Positions 1 through 6,735 are shown, counted from the stretch's first letter. The stretch is DNA of 15,270 bases from CAZVCJ01 sp964625745 (GCA_964625745.1 CAZVCJ010000095.1:1-15270), one strand, 5' to 3'. Numbers and translations: made by a program. Notes: generated by a model not told the origin, from the sequence alone.

Positions 1-226
1 GCTCCGTCTCGTCACCCCAGCCAGAGAAGACGATGGTCGCACCATCCTCGACAGCCAGAGGACACTTGGTCTCTGGGGGCTTCTCGACCGGCTTAGGCGT
101 CGCGGTGGGTTCGGCCGGCTTAGGAGTGGCCGCAGGTGGCACAGCGGTAGGAGTGGCCTTCGGTGCACAGGCTGCGAATAGCATGGTCACCAAGACCAGC
201 ATGCTCAAAAACACTTTCCGTTTCAT
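1..226 (-). CDS. Sugar ABC transporter substrate-binding lipoprotein (N-terminal part, cut by window edge)
   Basis: Only the first 75 residues are in the window. The protein starts MKRKVFLSMLVLVTMLFAAC, a lipoprotein signal peptide (basic n-region, hydrophobic core, lipobox-like FAAC with Cys20). A Pro/Thr/Ala-rich linker with repeated TPKP/TPKPVE units follows, as in extracytoplasmic lipoproteins of Chloroflexota, and then the mature domain begins with TIVFSGWGDETE. An early hydrophobic strand ending in a GWG-like turn suits family 1 sugar-binding proteins. An AAAGGAG Shine-Dalgarno at 234-240 precedes the ATG at good spacing, so the start is secure. It is the third gene after lacI and GH65 on the same strand, 75 bp downstream of GH65, and probably delivers a disaccharide to an ABC importer encoded beyond the window. 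The sugar-binding role is inferred mainly from context because the diagnostic domain is missing here. Confidence 0.8.
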   Translation of the reverse strand, partial: MKRKVFLSMLVLVTMLFAACAPKATPTAVPPAATPKPAEPTATPKPVEKPPETKCPLAVEDGATIVFSGWGDETE

Positions 227-254
227 TTCTCTTCTCCTTTATTTAATGGGATTT

Positions 255-270
255 GGCAGCTCTAGCTGCC
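255..270. repeat. Intercistronic stem-loop between GH65 and the lipoprotein gene
   Basis: GGCAGC at 255-260 and GCTGCC at 265-270 form a perfect 6-bp stem with a 4-base loop. No U-run follows on either strand, so it is not an intrinsic terminator. In the operon transcript it sits between the GH65 stop and the lipoprotein ribosome binding site and could affect mRNA stability or differential expression. That role is inference. Confidence 0.45.
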
Positions 271-301
271 TTCGGTCAAGCCAATTCTTGTTTCCCCTAC
301 A

Positions 302-2497
302 TCACCTCCTCTCAATGAGAATGTCGTCCGGGAGGTCAACGCGTACTTCCAGACCGCGGTGCCGGAAGCTGAAGGCCAGTCGCCGCCAGGTGGCCGGCAG
401 TCGTGGGTTGAGGGTGTAGCCTTCAGCCGTCAGTCGCAATCCTGCGAAGCCGAAGACAAGCGCCTGCCACACCCCGCCGGCCGAAGCGCCGTGGATGCCT
501 TCGGCTGCGTTCCCCCGCACATCCTCCAGGTCCACCAGCGCGGCGCGCCTGAAGTGTCCGTAAGCCACCTCAGGCATGTCCAGCTCACAGGCCAGGATGG
601 CGTGTACCGCCGGGCCGAGCGATGAGCCGTAGGTGTGGTCAGTACGGGGGGCGTAATAGTCCCAGTTGACCTGCTTGGTCTCCAGGTCGTAGCGGTCACC
701 CAGCAGATACAGGAGCATCAGTACGTCCGCCTGCTTGAGCGTCTGCACCTGATTGGCGCGTTCGATCCCCAATAGTGACTGGACAGATCGCCTGCGGGGT
801 TCCAAAGCCTGCCAGTCAATGTCCTCCAGCTCGAAAAACCCTTCGAACTGCTCCATCAGTCCCGTCTCAGGGTCGTGCAAAATGTACAGGCAACCGATGA
901 TGTTGGCCCAATGAGCCAGCCGCTCCGGGCTCAGGTCCAACTGCTCCTCTAGCTCGGCGGCGTTATCGGGGTGTTCGCGCCGCAGCCAAGCCAGCGTCTC
1001 CAGCGCTGTCTCCAGGTGCCACTGCACCAAACAGTTGGTGAAGACGTTGTTATTCACGTGCTCGTGGTTTTCGTCGGGGCCGATGACGTCGTTGATCTCG
1101 TAGCGATCCCGCCGGGCGTTGTATTCTGCGCGACTGCCCCAGAAGACAGCGGTGTCGAGGATGATCTCCGCGCCGTAGTCGCGCATGAACTCGTCGTCGC
1201 CCGTGACCTGCCAGTAGTGCCTGGCAGCGTAAGCTATGTCAGCGCTGATGTGAATCTGGATATCGCCGGTCCAGATACGAATCAATTCCCCCGTGGAGAC
1301 GGGCACCCAACGGGGCGTCGTCTCGTCGCCGCTAGACGCGCTCTCCCAGGCGTACTGTGCGCCTTCGTAGCCGTTACTGCGAGCCTTTCGTCGCGCCCCT
1401 GGCAGCGTGTGATAGCGATACATGAGCAGGTTGCGGGCCAGCCTGGGCTGGGTGAAGGTGAAAAACGGCAGCATGAAAACATCTGTATCCCAGAAGACGT
1501 GCCCTCGATAGCCGAAGCCGCTCAACGTCTTGCCAGGGATGCTGACCTGATCGTCGTGACGCGGGGCAGCGATGAGCAACTGGAACAGGTTGTAGCGCAC
1601 CGCCCGCTGGGCTTCGTCATCCCCCTCAATGATCACGTCCGAAGAGGCCCACGTCTCGGCCCAGGCTGCCTCGTGCGCAGCACGGAGCTTTTCATAATAC
1701 GACCGGGTCTCGAACAGTTGCTCCCATTTGTTCAAAGCTGCGTCAACGACGGTATGGGGGGACAAGTCGCGCGAGGTGAAGACCGTGATCAGTTTTTCGG
1801 CGATGACCGTGCGATCTTGCTCAACTCGACATTTGGCCACGACAGTGGGGTTGTTGTGACAATCGATCACCTGCCTTCGCACCTCACGGCTGCCTCGGAT
1901 CAACAGCCCTGCTGCCTGGCCCAACTCCAGGCCAGAGCCGCGGGTGCGGCTGTGCAACCACACTATACTTATCTCGTTTCCCTGATCCACCCAATCCCAG
2001 TGCACCAGGCCATCGTTGTCCACGTGGCCGTTGATGCCCGCTCGGAGCTCGATCCAACCGTCGAAGTCGAGGGGCGTCACCTGGTAGCGGATGGCCAGCA
2101 GGTGCGGGTCGGCCAGGCTGGCGAAGCGCTCGATGCAGATGTCCACTGTATGCCCGACTGGGCTGCGCCAGCGGACCTCACGGCGCAGCAGCCCCCGCTG
2201 CAGATCCAGTGTTCGCCGGTAGTCCAGCAGCTCTCCCCGATCCATGCCGAAACGCTCTCCCCGCACCAGCAGCTCGAAGGGCAGCCAATCGGGCGCGTTG
2301 GCCAGTTCGGTGTGCACGATGGGCGCATCGTCGAAGACGCCGTGAATCAGCGTGGCCGGTCGGGCGCCAGGATACCCCTCCTCGAAGGCGCCCCGTGTCC
2401 CCAGGTAGCCGTTGCCGATGGTGAACACGGTTTCCTGGTGGTGCAGGTGGGCCGGGTCAAATTTGGTTTCGGTGATAGTCCAGCTAGTTGTGTCCAT
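302..2497 (-). CDS. Glycoside hydrolase family 65 disaccharide phosphorylase
   Basis: A GH65 enzyme of 731 residues from the ATG at 2497. Family members such as maltose, trehalose and kojibiose phosphorylases split alpha-glucosides with phosphate to beta-glucose 1-phosphate plus glucose, in the cytoplasm. Visible features, numbered from that ATG: the N-terminal beta-sandwich opening ETVFTIGNGYLGTRG (about 22-36), an (alpha/alpha)6 barrel from about residue 285 including GHVFWDTDVFMLP, the catalytic acid Glu476 in VIGPDENHEHVNNN, a KQAD motif near 588-591 and a HGASAGGVWQ loop near 669-678, both typical of phosphorylases. Length is slightly short for the family. A GTG at 2518 is an alternative start; neither start has a clear Shine-Dalgarno, and both overlap the end of lacI, suggesting translational coupling. 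Substrate specificity cannot be read from the sequence. The neighbouring repressor and binding protein fit a disaccharide uptake and phosphorolysis operon. Confidence 0.94.
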   Translation of the reverse strand: MDTTSWTITETKFDPAHLHHQETVFTIGNGYLGTRGAFEEGYPGARPATLIHGVFDDAPIVHTELANAPDWLPFELLVRGERFGMDRGELLDYRRTLDLQRGLLRREVRWRSPVGHTVDICIERFASLADPHLLAIRYQVTPLDFDGWIELRAGINGHVDNDGLVHWDWVDQGNEISIVWLHSRTRGSGLELGQAAGLLIRGSREVRRQVIDCHNNPTVVAKCRVEQDRTVIAEKLITVFTSRDLSPHTVVDAALNKWEQLFETRSYYEKLRAAHEAAWAETWASSDVIIEGDDEAQRAVRYNLFQLLIAAPRHDDQVSIPGKTLSGFGYRGHVFWDTDVFMLPFFTFTQPRLARNLLMYRYHTLPGARRKARSNGYEGAQYAWESASSGDETTPRWVPVSTGELIRIWTGDIQIHISADIAYAARHYWQVTGDDEFMRDYGAEIILDTAVFWGSRAEYNARRDRYEINDVIGPDENHEHVNNNVFTNCLVQWHLETALETLAWLRREHPDNAAELEEQLDLSPERLAHWANIIGCLYILHDPETGLMEQFEGFFELEDIDWQALEPRRRSVQSLLGIERANQVQTLKQADVLMLLYLLGDRYDLETKQVNWDYYAPRTDHTYGSSLGPAVHAILACELDMPEVAYGHFRRAALVDLEDVRGNAAEGIHGASAGGVWQALVFGFAGLRLTAEGYTLNPRLPATWRRLAFSFRHRGLEVRVDLPDDILIERR

Positions 2498-3512
2498 GCG
2501 GCAATCGTGTTGAATCACGCACGATGAGTCGGGGTTTGAGCAACACCTGGGCTGGCGACGGCGTCTCGCCGCGCACCAGGTCTATCAACATGGTCACCAC
2601 CCATTCTCCGACCTCGGCGATGGGCTGGCGAAGGCTGGTGAGGGAGGGGCGCAGATAGCCGGCGATAGGAGCATCGTCAAAGCCGGCCACTGCCAGGTCT
2701 CTCCCGACCGTCAGGCCGGCATCGGTGGCGGCGTTGATCACACCGATGGCCATCAGGTCGGTGAGGGCCACCACTGCCGTGGGCCGTCGGTCGGCCGGCA
2801 GGTCCAGCCAGGTCTGAGTAGCACGACAGGCGTGGTGGTAGTCGTTTTGGATGCGGATGACCCAGGCTGGATCCACTGGCAAGGCAGCGCTGGCCATGGC
2901 CGCCTGGTAGCCGTCCAGGCGATACTGCCCGGTGAGCGAAGCCTCTGGCCAGGCCAGACAAGCGATGCGCCGGTGGCCCAGTTCCGCCAGGTGGTTCACT
3001 GCCTGTTGCAGGCCATCGGCGCCGTCCACATCCACCCAGGGGAAATCCCACTCAGGATTGGAGCGACCAAAAGCGACGAAGGGAAAGCCAACGCCCAGCA
3101 GGTGGCGAATGCGCCGGTCGTTGAGGTTGGTGTTGGGTAGGATAAAACCGTCAACCCGGCCACTCTCGATCATCTCGCGGTAGACGTCCACCTCGTCGTA
3201 GGGTTCGGGGCAGGGGAAGGTCAGGACATGGTAGTCGTGCCGGGCGGCGGCCTCGGCCATGCTGTGGATGAACTTCTCCAGGATGGGGTTGAACTGATCG
3301 GGCGGCACCGGACGCCAGGAGTAACCAATCATGCGGCTTTTGCGGGCTTGCAGACCTTTGGCAATGACACTGGGCCGATAGCCCAGCTTTTGCACGGCCT
3401 GCAATACGCGCTGGCGCGTCTCATCGCCCACGGCACCGCTATCGTTGAGCACGTACGACACCGTGGCGATAGAGACACCAGCATCTTTAGCAACATCCTT
3501 AATTGTCGGCAT
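2484..3512 (-). CDS. LacI-family transcriptional repressor of the GH65 operon
   Basis: A 342-residue LacI/GalR regulator. The helix-turn-helix is intact at the N-terminus (TIKDVAKDAGVSIATVSYVL, about 3-22), followed by the hinge helix region (SVIAKGLQARKSRMIGY) and a periplasmic-binding-protein-like sensor domain: VDGFILPNT, HLAELGHRRIACL, a TAVVALTDLMAIGVI stretch and VAGFDDAPIAGYLRPSLTSLRQP, all in the usual order. It is the first gene of the operon, overlapping GH65. Two identical palindromic operators lie just upstream, so autoregulation is expected. GAGGTGGG directly before the ATG is a close-spaced ribosome binding site. The effector is probably the sugar handled by the GH65 enzyme or its phosphorylated product; this is inferred from position, not from residues. 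Confidence 0.96.
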   Translation of the reverse strand: MPTIKDVAKDAGVSIATVSYVLNDSGAVGDETRQRVLQAVQKLGYRPSVIAKGLQARKSRMIGYSWRPVPPDQFNPILEKFIHSMAEAAARHDYHVLTFPCPEPYDEVDVYREMIESGRVDGFILPNTNLNDRRIRHLLGVGFPFVAFGRSNPEWDFPWVDVDGADGLQQAVNHLAELGHRRIACLAWPEASLTGQYRLDGYQAAMASAALPVDPAWVIRIQNDYHHACRATQTWLDLPADRRPTAVVALTDLMAIGVINAATDAGLTVGRDLAVAGFDDAPIAGYLRPSLTSLRQPIAEVGEWVVTMLIDLVRGETPSPAQVLLKPRLIVRDSTRLPHGHN

Positions 3513-3522
3513 CCCACCTCGC

Positions 3523-3534
3523 TTAAACGTTTAA
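3523..3534. promoter_or_regulatory. LacI-family operator, promoter-distal copy
   Basis: A perfect 12-bp palindrome TTAAACGTTTAA with the central CG typical of LacI/GalR operators, 10 bp upstream of the lacI start codon and overlapping the 5' side of its ribosome binding region. It is identical to the copy at 3575-3586. The centres are 52 bp apart, close to five helical turns, which would place both sites on the same DNA face. Confidence 0.88.
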
Positions 3535-3545
3535 CTGACCCAGCC

Positions 3546-3571
3546 AAAAAATACGGGGCCAGTTGCCCCGT
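3546..3571 (-). terminator. Terminator-like hairpin in the lacI leader (candidate attenuator)
   Basis: Read on the minus strand: a 7-bp GC-rich stem ACGGGGC/GCCCCGT with a 5-base loop (3553-3571), then one A and six U residues (3546-3551). This is the form of an intrinsic terminator. It lies between the predicted transcription start (about 3580) and the lacI start codon, so it would end transcription after about 35 nt. No gene on the minus strand upstream needs a terminator here. It may be an attenuator or may trap readthrough; which is unknown. Confidence 0.55.
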
Positions 3572-3574
3572 TGC

Positions 3575-3586
3575 TTAAACGTTTAA
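3575..3586. promoter_or_regulatory. LacI-family operator overlapping the transcription start
   Basis: Second perfect copy of TTAAACGTTTAA. It directly abuts the -10 element (3587-3592) and covers the predicted transcription start, so a bound repressor would block RNA polymerase. Paired with the copy at 3523-3534. Confidence 0.9.
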
Positions 3587-3615
3587 ATTGTACCACATTT
3601 TCAACAGACTGTCAA
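3587..3615 (-). promoter_or_regulatory. Sigma-70-type promoter of the lacI-GH65 operon
   Basis: On the minus strand: -35 TTGACA (3610-3615, full consensus), a 17-bp spacer, -10 TACAAT (3587-3592, 5 of 6). Transcription should start near 3580, inside the operator. It is one of the strongest-looking promoters in the window, which fits a tightly repressed inducible operon. Confidence 0.87.
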
Positions 3616-3627
3616 GCACTGGAGGTT

Positions 3628-3680
3628 AGACTTCGGAAGTCTTGTCCTACTCAGGAGCACTCTCCGAGCATCCTGAGTAG
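3628..3680. repeat. Paired inverted repeats in the gap between lacI and the HD gene
   Basis: Two perfect inverted repeats in series: AGACTTC/GAAGTCT separated by a single G (3628-3642), and CTACTCAGGA/TCCTGAGTAG with a 14-base loop (3647-3656 and 3671-3680). Degenerate GCGGAGC and TATCGAAG/CATCCTGAG words follow to about 3722. No reading frame is supported here. The TCCTGAG and TCGAAG words resemble parts of the repeats at 8478-8498 and inside the molybdenum hydroxylase gene, so this is probably a decayed member of the same repeat group. Confidence 0.6.
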
Positions 3681-3725
3681 CGCGGAGCAACGCGGAGCGG
3701 GTATCGAAGCCCATCCTGAGCGCGT

Positions 3726-3754
3726 TTGACGTAGATGGCTTTTTGTAATATACT
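3726..3754 (+). promoter_or_regulatory. Sigma-70-type promoter of the HD-domain gene
   Basis: TTGACG (3726-3731, 5 of 6), 17-bp spacer, TATACT (3749-3754, 5 of 6). Predicted start near 3761 gives a 5' leader of about 110 nt. The -35 element lies at the right edge of the repeat-rich stretch. Confidence 0.75.
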
Positions 3755-3801
3755 ATCACCTGATTCTTTCCCTTCACTACCGGACACTTTTTTTATTCTG
3801 C

Positions 3802-3826
3802 CACGAATTCCACGAATTCACACGAA
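3802..3826. repeat. Short direct repeats with a CACGAATTC core
   Basis: CACGAATTC occurs twice in tandem, followed by a shortened CACGAAG, inside the leader of the HD gene. This is AT-richer than its surroundings. Similar low-complexity ATTCGT words recur at 14075-14104. Confidence 0.5.
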
Positions 3827-3873
3827 GGTAACAGATCTTTCCCTCAGTTGGAGATAAGGAGGCAGCGATAGAC

Positions 3874-4428
3874 ATGGATCGAGAACAAACTTGGGCTTTG
3901 CTCACCGAGTACACCAAAAACGAGGGCTTGATCAAGCACGCCCTGGCAGTAGAGGCGGCCATGCGGGCCTATGCTCGTAAATTCGGCCAGGACGAGGAGA
4001 AGTGGGGCATCACCGGCCTCATCCACGACTTCGACTACGAGCAGCACCCCACCGCTGAGGAACACCCGGCCTGGGGAGCGAAACTCCTGGAGGAGATGGG
4101 CTGGCCTGAGGACGTCGTCTACGCTGTCCGAGCCCACGGCGACCACCTGGGGCTGCCCCGCAAGAGCCTGATGGACAAAGCCCTCTATGCCGTGGACGAG
4201 CTAACGGGACTCATTGTGGCCGTGGCTCTGGTGCGGCCTTCCAGGAGCATCATGGACGTGAAGATCAAGTCAATCAAGAAAAAGTGGAAAGACAAGGCTT
4301 TCGCCCGAGGAGTGCATCGGGAGGACATTGAGGAAGGGGCTGCGGACCTGGGTGTGGATTTGAACGAGCACATCGCCACAGTCCTTTCGGCCATGCAGGG
4401 CATCGCCGACGAACTGAGTCTAAGGTGA
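3874..4428 (+). CDS. HD-domain protein (predicted metal-dependent phosphohydrolase)
   Basis: A 184-residue HD superfamily protein. Candidate metal ligands are in the right order: His22 (IKHALAVEAAM), His51-Asp52 (GLIHDFDYE), His88 (AVRAHGDH) and Asp108 (LYAVDELTG). The stretch EEHPAWGAKLLEEMGWPEDVV is typical of the small stand-alone HDIG-type proteins. Such proteins hydrolyse phosphate esters of nucleotides or similar compounds; the substrate is not predictable here. It is cytoplasmic, with no signal or membrane segment. AAGGAGG at 3856-3862 supports the ATG start, though the 11-nt spacing is slightly long. The LysM gene starts 12 bp after its stop, so the two are probably co-transcribed from the promoter at 3726-3754. 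Function is known only at superfamily level. Confidence 0.9.
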   Translation: MDREQTWALLTEYTKNEGLIKHALAVEAAMRAYARKFGQDEEKWGITGLIHDFDYEQHPTAEEHPAWGAKLLEEMGWPEDVVYAVRAHGDHLGLPRKSLMDKALYAVDELTGLIVAVALVRPSRSIMDVKIKSIKKKWKDKAFARGVHREDIEEGAADLGVDLNEHIATVLSAMQGIADELSLR

Positions 4429-4440
4429 AAGCGAGATAGG

Positions 4441-5754
4441 ATGGCGGAGGAGAAAAGGTTCTGCCCGACCTGTGGAGCTCAGGTTGCTCAGAGCGCCAGG
4501 GTGTGCCTGATGTGCGGAGCCCCTCTTAAAAGGCTCCAGCCTGGAAGACGGATCTCGATTCCGATCTTCATTTCGGCAGCATTCTTGGCTGCTATTATCT
4601 TGACGAGCCTGGTAGTCCTGCTGGTGTTTGGGTTCCAGCGGAAGCCGGAGACGACGAGCGTAGTTCTAACCCCAACCCCCACCACGACACCGACAGCGAC
4701 GGCAACAGCGACGGCAACGGCAACCGCCACGCCCACGGTCACAGCCACAGCCACTCCCACTGCTACACCTACCTTCACACCAACAGCCACCCCTACCCCC
4801 ACATCGACATCAACACCTACATCTACGCCCACCCCTACGCCCACTTCTACCTCTACCCCGCCCCCTACCAGAACCCCCACGCCAACCCCCATCATCTACA
4901 CCGTGAAACGTGGCGATAACCTCTCCTCAATAGCGGCCATGTATGGCACCACCGTAGAGGCCATCTTGGAAGCCAACGGCCTGGCTCCGTCAACGATCCT
5001 GCGCATCGGGCAACAACTGATCATCCCCTATCCTGGGCCTACGGGGGGGGTGTTCCCCGAAATGCCCGCCATCTCGGGGAGCGAAGTGATCACTTACGTG
5101 GTTCAGGCCGGGGATAGCTTATACTCCATCGCCGCTCTATACGGAACCACGGTCGAGGCTCTCATGATGGTCAACGGTATAAAAGCTCCTGAGCTAATCC
5201 AGATTGGCCAAGAACTGATCATATCCTGGGGGACACCCACTCCAACCACCACATCCACGCCAGAGCCGACACTTACGCCGGAGCCAACATCTACGCCGGA
5301 ACCTACACCCACGCCAACGATGACGCCGACGATGACGCCGACCTCCACTCCCTCGGCCACCCCCTCGGCCACCCCCCAATCCATGCCTACCCCCACGCCA
5401 GCGTTTCCATACCCGGCCCCGGCTCTGCTCGCCCCCGCCGACGGCCAGGTCTTTCAGGGAGCAGACGCGGTCATCGTCCTGAACTGGATCTCGGTAGGCA
5501 TCCTGGCCGAGGACGAATGGTACGTTCTGAGGCTGCGATATGAGACCGAAGGAGCCACCCAGCCACCCGACGTCTGGACCAAGACCACGAGCTGGCGAGT
5601 GCCGGCCGACCTATACCCCCCGGCTGACACTGAACCTCGCCTCCTCCGCTGGGAGGTGACCATAATATGCCAGACATTCACCGGGCCAGGCGGGGCGCCG
5701 GAGGACGTTGACATTAGCCCCGTAAGCGCGACACGGAGTTTCTATTGGTATTAG
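4441..5754 (+). CDS. Membrane-anchored zinc-ribbon/LysM protein with Thr-Pro-rich linkers
   Basis: A 437-residue protein. Domains in order: N-terminal zinc ribbon (Cys8, Cys11, Cys22, Cys25 in FCPTCGA and VCLMCGAP), basic stretch, single membrane helix (about 39-64), Thr/Pro/Ala-rich linker (about 76-150), LysM 1 (about 152-196, YTVKRGDNLSSIAAMYG), linker, LysM 2 (about 218-262, YVVQAGDSLYSIAALYG), second Thr/Pro/Glu linker (about 265-320), and a C-terminal beta-rich domain of about 110 residues (LLAPADGQVF to SFYWY), probably immunoglobulin-like. With the ribbon inside, the LysM domains lie outside and should bind peptidoglycan or another GlcNAc polymer. The pattern is common in Anaerolineae. 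The start lacks a close Shine-Dalgarno (AAGGTG lies 13 nt upstream, overlapping the HD stop), consistent with coupling to the HD gene. Confidence 0.9.
   Translation: MAEEKRFCPTCGAQVAQSARVCLMCGAPLKRLQPGRRISIPIFISAAFLAAIILTSLVVLLVFGFQRKPETTSVVLTPTPTTTPTATATATATATATPTVTATATPTATPTFTPTATPTPTSTSTPTSTPTPTPTSTSTPPPTRTPTPTPIIYTVKRGDNLSSIAAMYGTTVEAILEANGLAPSTILRIGQQLIIPYPGPTGGVFPEMPAISGSEVITYVVQAGDSLYSIAALYGTTVEALMMVNGIKAPELIQIGQELIISWGTPTPTTTSTPEPTLTPEPTSTPEPTPTPTMTPTMTPTSTPSATPSATPQSMPTPTPAFPYPAPALLAPADGQVFQGADAVIVLNWISVGILAEDEWYVLRLRYETEGATQPPDVWTKTTSWRVPADLYPPADTEPRLLRWEVTIICQTFTGPGGAPEDVDISPVSATRSFYWY
4669..4893 (+). repeat. Thr-Pro codon repeat tract, first linker
   Basis: Degenerate ACN-CCN and ACN-GCN hexamers, including several near-identical ACGGCAAC units around 4690-4730. 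All variation stays in frame and codons are mixed, so this is a coding linker and not a CRISPR or pure microsatellite. The slippage-prone part is short. Confidence 0.75.
5236..5403 (+). repeat. Thr-Pro-Glu codon repeat tract, second linker
   Basis: Repeated TPEPT, TPTMTP and SATP codon blocks encode the extracytoplasmic linker between LysM 2 and the C-terminal domain. The ACGATGACGCCG unit is directly duplicated near 5316-5340, and the CCCTCGGCCAC unit near 5350-5372. Confidence 0.7.
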
Positions 5755-5817
5755 CAAGTAATGGGGCAATGAGTAGCGAGGTGACGAGTAGCAGGTCAAC
5801 GAGGAATTGAGGAATGT

Positions 5818-5848
5818 AAGAAGCCCCTTCCGATGGGAGGGGCTTCTT
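5818..5848. terminator. Bidirectional hairpin terminator between the LysM gene and the tRNA genes
   Basis: A perfect 11-bp inverted repeat AAGAAGCCCCT/AGGGGCTTCTT (5818-5828 and 5838-5848). The inner TCC/GGG can extend the stem. TTCTT closes the hairpin on both strands because the outer stem is A/T-rich. It lies 64 bp after the LysM stop on the plus strand and 4 bp after the tRNA-Met 3' end on the minus strand, so it can serve both. The U-tract is weak. Confidence 0.72.
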
Positions 5849-5851
5849 GAG

Positions 5852-5924
5852 TGGCGGCGACTGGACTTGAACCAGTGACCTAGGGCTTATGAGTCCCCCG
5901 CTCTGCCAACTGAGCTACGCCGCC
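5852..5924 (-). tRNA. tRNA-Met (CAT), elongator type
   Basis: The full cloverleaf can be drawn: acceptor GGCGGCG/CGCCGCC fully paired including 1:72, D-arm GCTC/GAGC, anticodon loop CTCATAA (anticodon CAT), 5-base variable loop, T-arm ACTGG-TTCAAGT-CCAGT, discriminator A. CCA is not encoded. A paired first base and lack of a GGG/CCC anticodon stem argue against an initiator. The anticodon stem GGGGA/GCCCT has an A.G mismatch at 31:39. A tRNA-Ile2 with lysidine-modified CAT cannot be ruled out from sequence alone. Confidence 0.93.
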
Positions 5925-5953
5925 ATCTGGCTGATAATTAATAGCTGATAGCA

Positions 5954-5992
5954 GATAGCTTGAGCCTTTTCCAAGAAGCGCCACAAGCTATC
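5954..5992. repeat. Inverted repeat between the two CAT tRNA genes
   Basis: GATAGCTTG (5954-5962) and CAAGCTATC (5984-5992) are perfectly complementary with a 21-base loop. They lie in a stretch of degenerate AGCTGATA/TAGCAG words (5929-6014). It could be a processing or stability hairpin in a joint tRNA precursor, or simply another small intergenic repeat. Confidence 0.45.
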
Positions 5993-6016
5993 CAGCCTCA
6001 GCTATTTGCTAGCAGG

Positions 6017-6088
<72 letters not shown>

Positions 6089-6098
6089 TCGTAAACAT

Positions 6099-6127
6099 AT
6101 TATACTACTTGACCAACTTTTAGTCAA
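6099..6127 (-). promoter_or_regulatory. Promoter of the initiator tRNA
   Basis: On the minus strand: TTGACT (6122-6127, 5 of 6), 17-bp spacer, TATAAT (6099-6104, full consensus), 10 bp before the mature tRNA 5' end. tRNA-Met downstream lacks an equally good promoter and is probably co-transcribed. Confidence 0.83.
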
Positions 6128-6147
6128 ACGGGAAACAAGCTGATCGC

Positions 6148-6549
6148 CTATTTCAGCCATCTATTGAAGAAGCTCCCCCACCACTCTCTCCAACGGGATA
6201 CCCCGCTGGGGGGGCTCTCCTCCTGCGGAGGAGTTTGAGGAGCAATGGGAGCTTCCGGAAGATTGGGCACAACGCTGGTCTCCCCGGGCTTCACCAGCTT
6301 CCACTCTCTCCGAGCCCAGGAATCCACAAACTGGTCAGTCTGGACGTACCCCTTGAGCCGCTCCAGATAATCCCGCCTGTTCTCCTCGTACTCTATCCCC
6401 TGATCCAGTCGGGCTTCTTCGAGCTGCAAATTGCGGTAGAGGGCCACCTTGCGCCCAAAGTCCACCACCAAAGATAGCGCGATGGTAGCCACTATGAGAG
6501 CCACAAATTGGGTTAGCGATACGCCAGAGCGCCTCTTCACAGCAGTCAT
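6148..6549 (-). CDS. FtsB/DivIC-like septum formation initiator family protein
   Basis: A 133-residue bitopic membrane protein. It has a short basic N-terminus (MTAVKRRSG), a single membrane helix (about 11-30), an extracytoplasmic coiled coil rich in Leu/Glu/Arg (about 35-66) and then the short conserved segment YVQTDQFVDSWARREWKLVKPGE, the standard layout of the FtsB/DivIC/FtsL-like family, which helps assemble the division septum with FtsQ/FtsL partners. A Pro-rich tail and a Trp-rich end (SRWREWWGSFFNRW) follow. I chose the ATG at 6549 because GGGAG lies 8-9 nt upstream; upstream ATGs at 6564 and 6567 lack a Shine-Dalgarno. It lies between tRNA-Leu and tRNA-fMet on the same strand and may be transcribed with tRNA-Leu. 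Exact orthology to FtsB or DivIC is not resolvable. Confidence 0.85.
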   Translation of the reverse strand: MTAVKRRSGVSLTQFVALIVATIALSLVVDFGRKVALYRNLQLEEARLDQGIEYEENRRDYLERLKGYVQTDQFVDSWARREWKLVKPGETSVVPNLPEAPIAPQTPPQEESPPSGVSRWREWWGSFFNRWLK

Positions 6550-6600
6550 CGTTGTCTCTCCCATCAACTAAAGGCCAACCGGAAGGACAAATCTCGGTAG

Positions 6601-6684
6601 TGCCGAAGGTGGGATTTGAACCCACATGGGCTATTGCCCACTGCGCCCTGAACGCAGCGCGTCTGCCTGTTCCGCCACTTCGGC
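6601..6684 (-). tRNA. tRNA-Leu (CAG)
   Basis: A class II tRNA with a long variable arm (GGGC/GCCC stem). Acceptor GCCGAAG/CTTCGGC is fully paired; anticodon stem CTGCG/CGCAG encloses loop TTCAGGG, anticodon CAG; T-arm GTGGG-TTCAAAT-CCCAC; discriminator A, as expected for leucine. CCA is not encoded. Confidence 0.97.
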
Positions 6685-6706
6685 GTTCTCCCTCAGAGCT
6701 AACTAT

Positions 6707-6735
6707 AATTTACCATGATTTGCCCTATTTGTCAA
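6707..6735 (-). promoter_or_regulatory. Promoter of tRNA-Leu, -35 inside the end of the upstream gene
   Basis: On the minus strand: TTGACA (6730-6735), 17-bp spacer, TAAATT (6707-6712, 4 of 6). The -35 overlaps the last codons of the solute-binding protein gene and is half of a perfect 14-bp palindrome TGTCAAGCTTGACA (6730-6743). The predicted start lies about 16 bp before the tRNA. Confidence 0.62.

Noticed and set aside
971..2527. A 518-codon open frame on the plus strand opposite the GH65 gene
   Set aside because: It is fully antisense to a clear GH65 gene with conserved motifs, its translation has no recognisable domain, and long antisense frames are expected in GC-rich coding DNA.
4488..4895. 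A Val/Gly-repeat minus-strand frame opposite the LysM linker
   Set aside because: It is the reverse complement of Thr/Pro codons; the repeat nature comes from the real linker.
4669..5403. Repeat tracts considered as a CRISPR array
   Set aside because: Units are degenerate hexamers with no spacers, in frame within a protein linker.
6550..6567. Earlier ATG starts (6567, 6564) for the FtsB-like gene
   Set aside because: No ribosome binding site precedes them, whereas GGGAG lies at ideal distance from the ATG at 6549.
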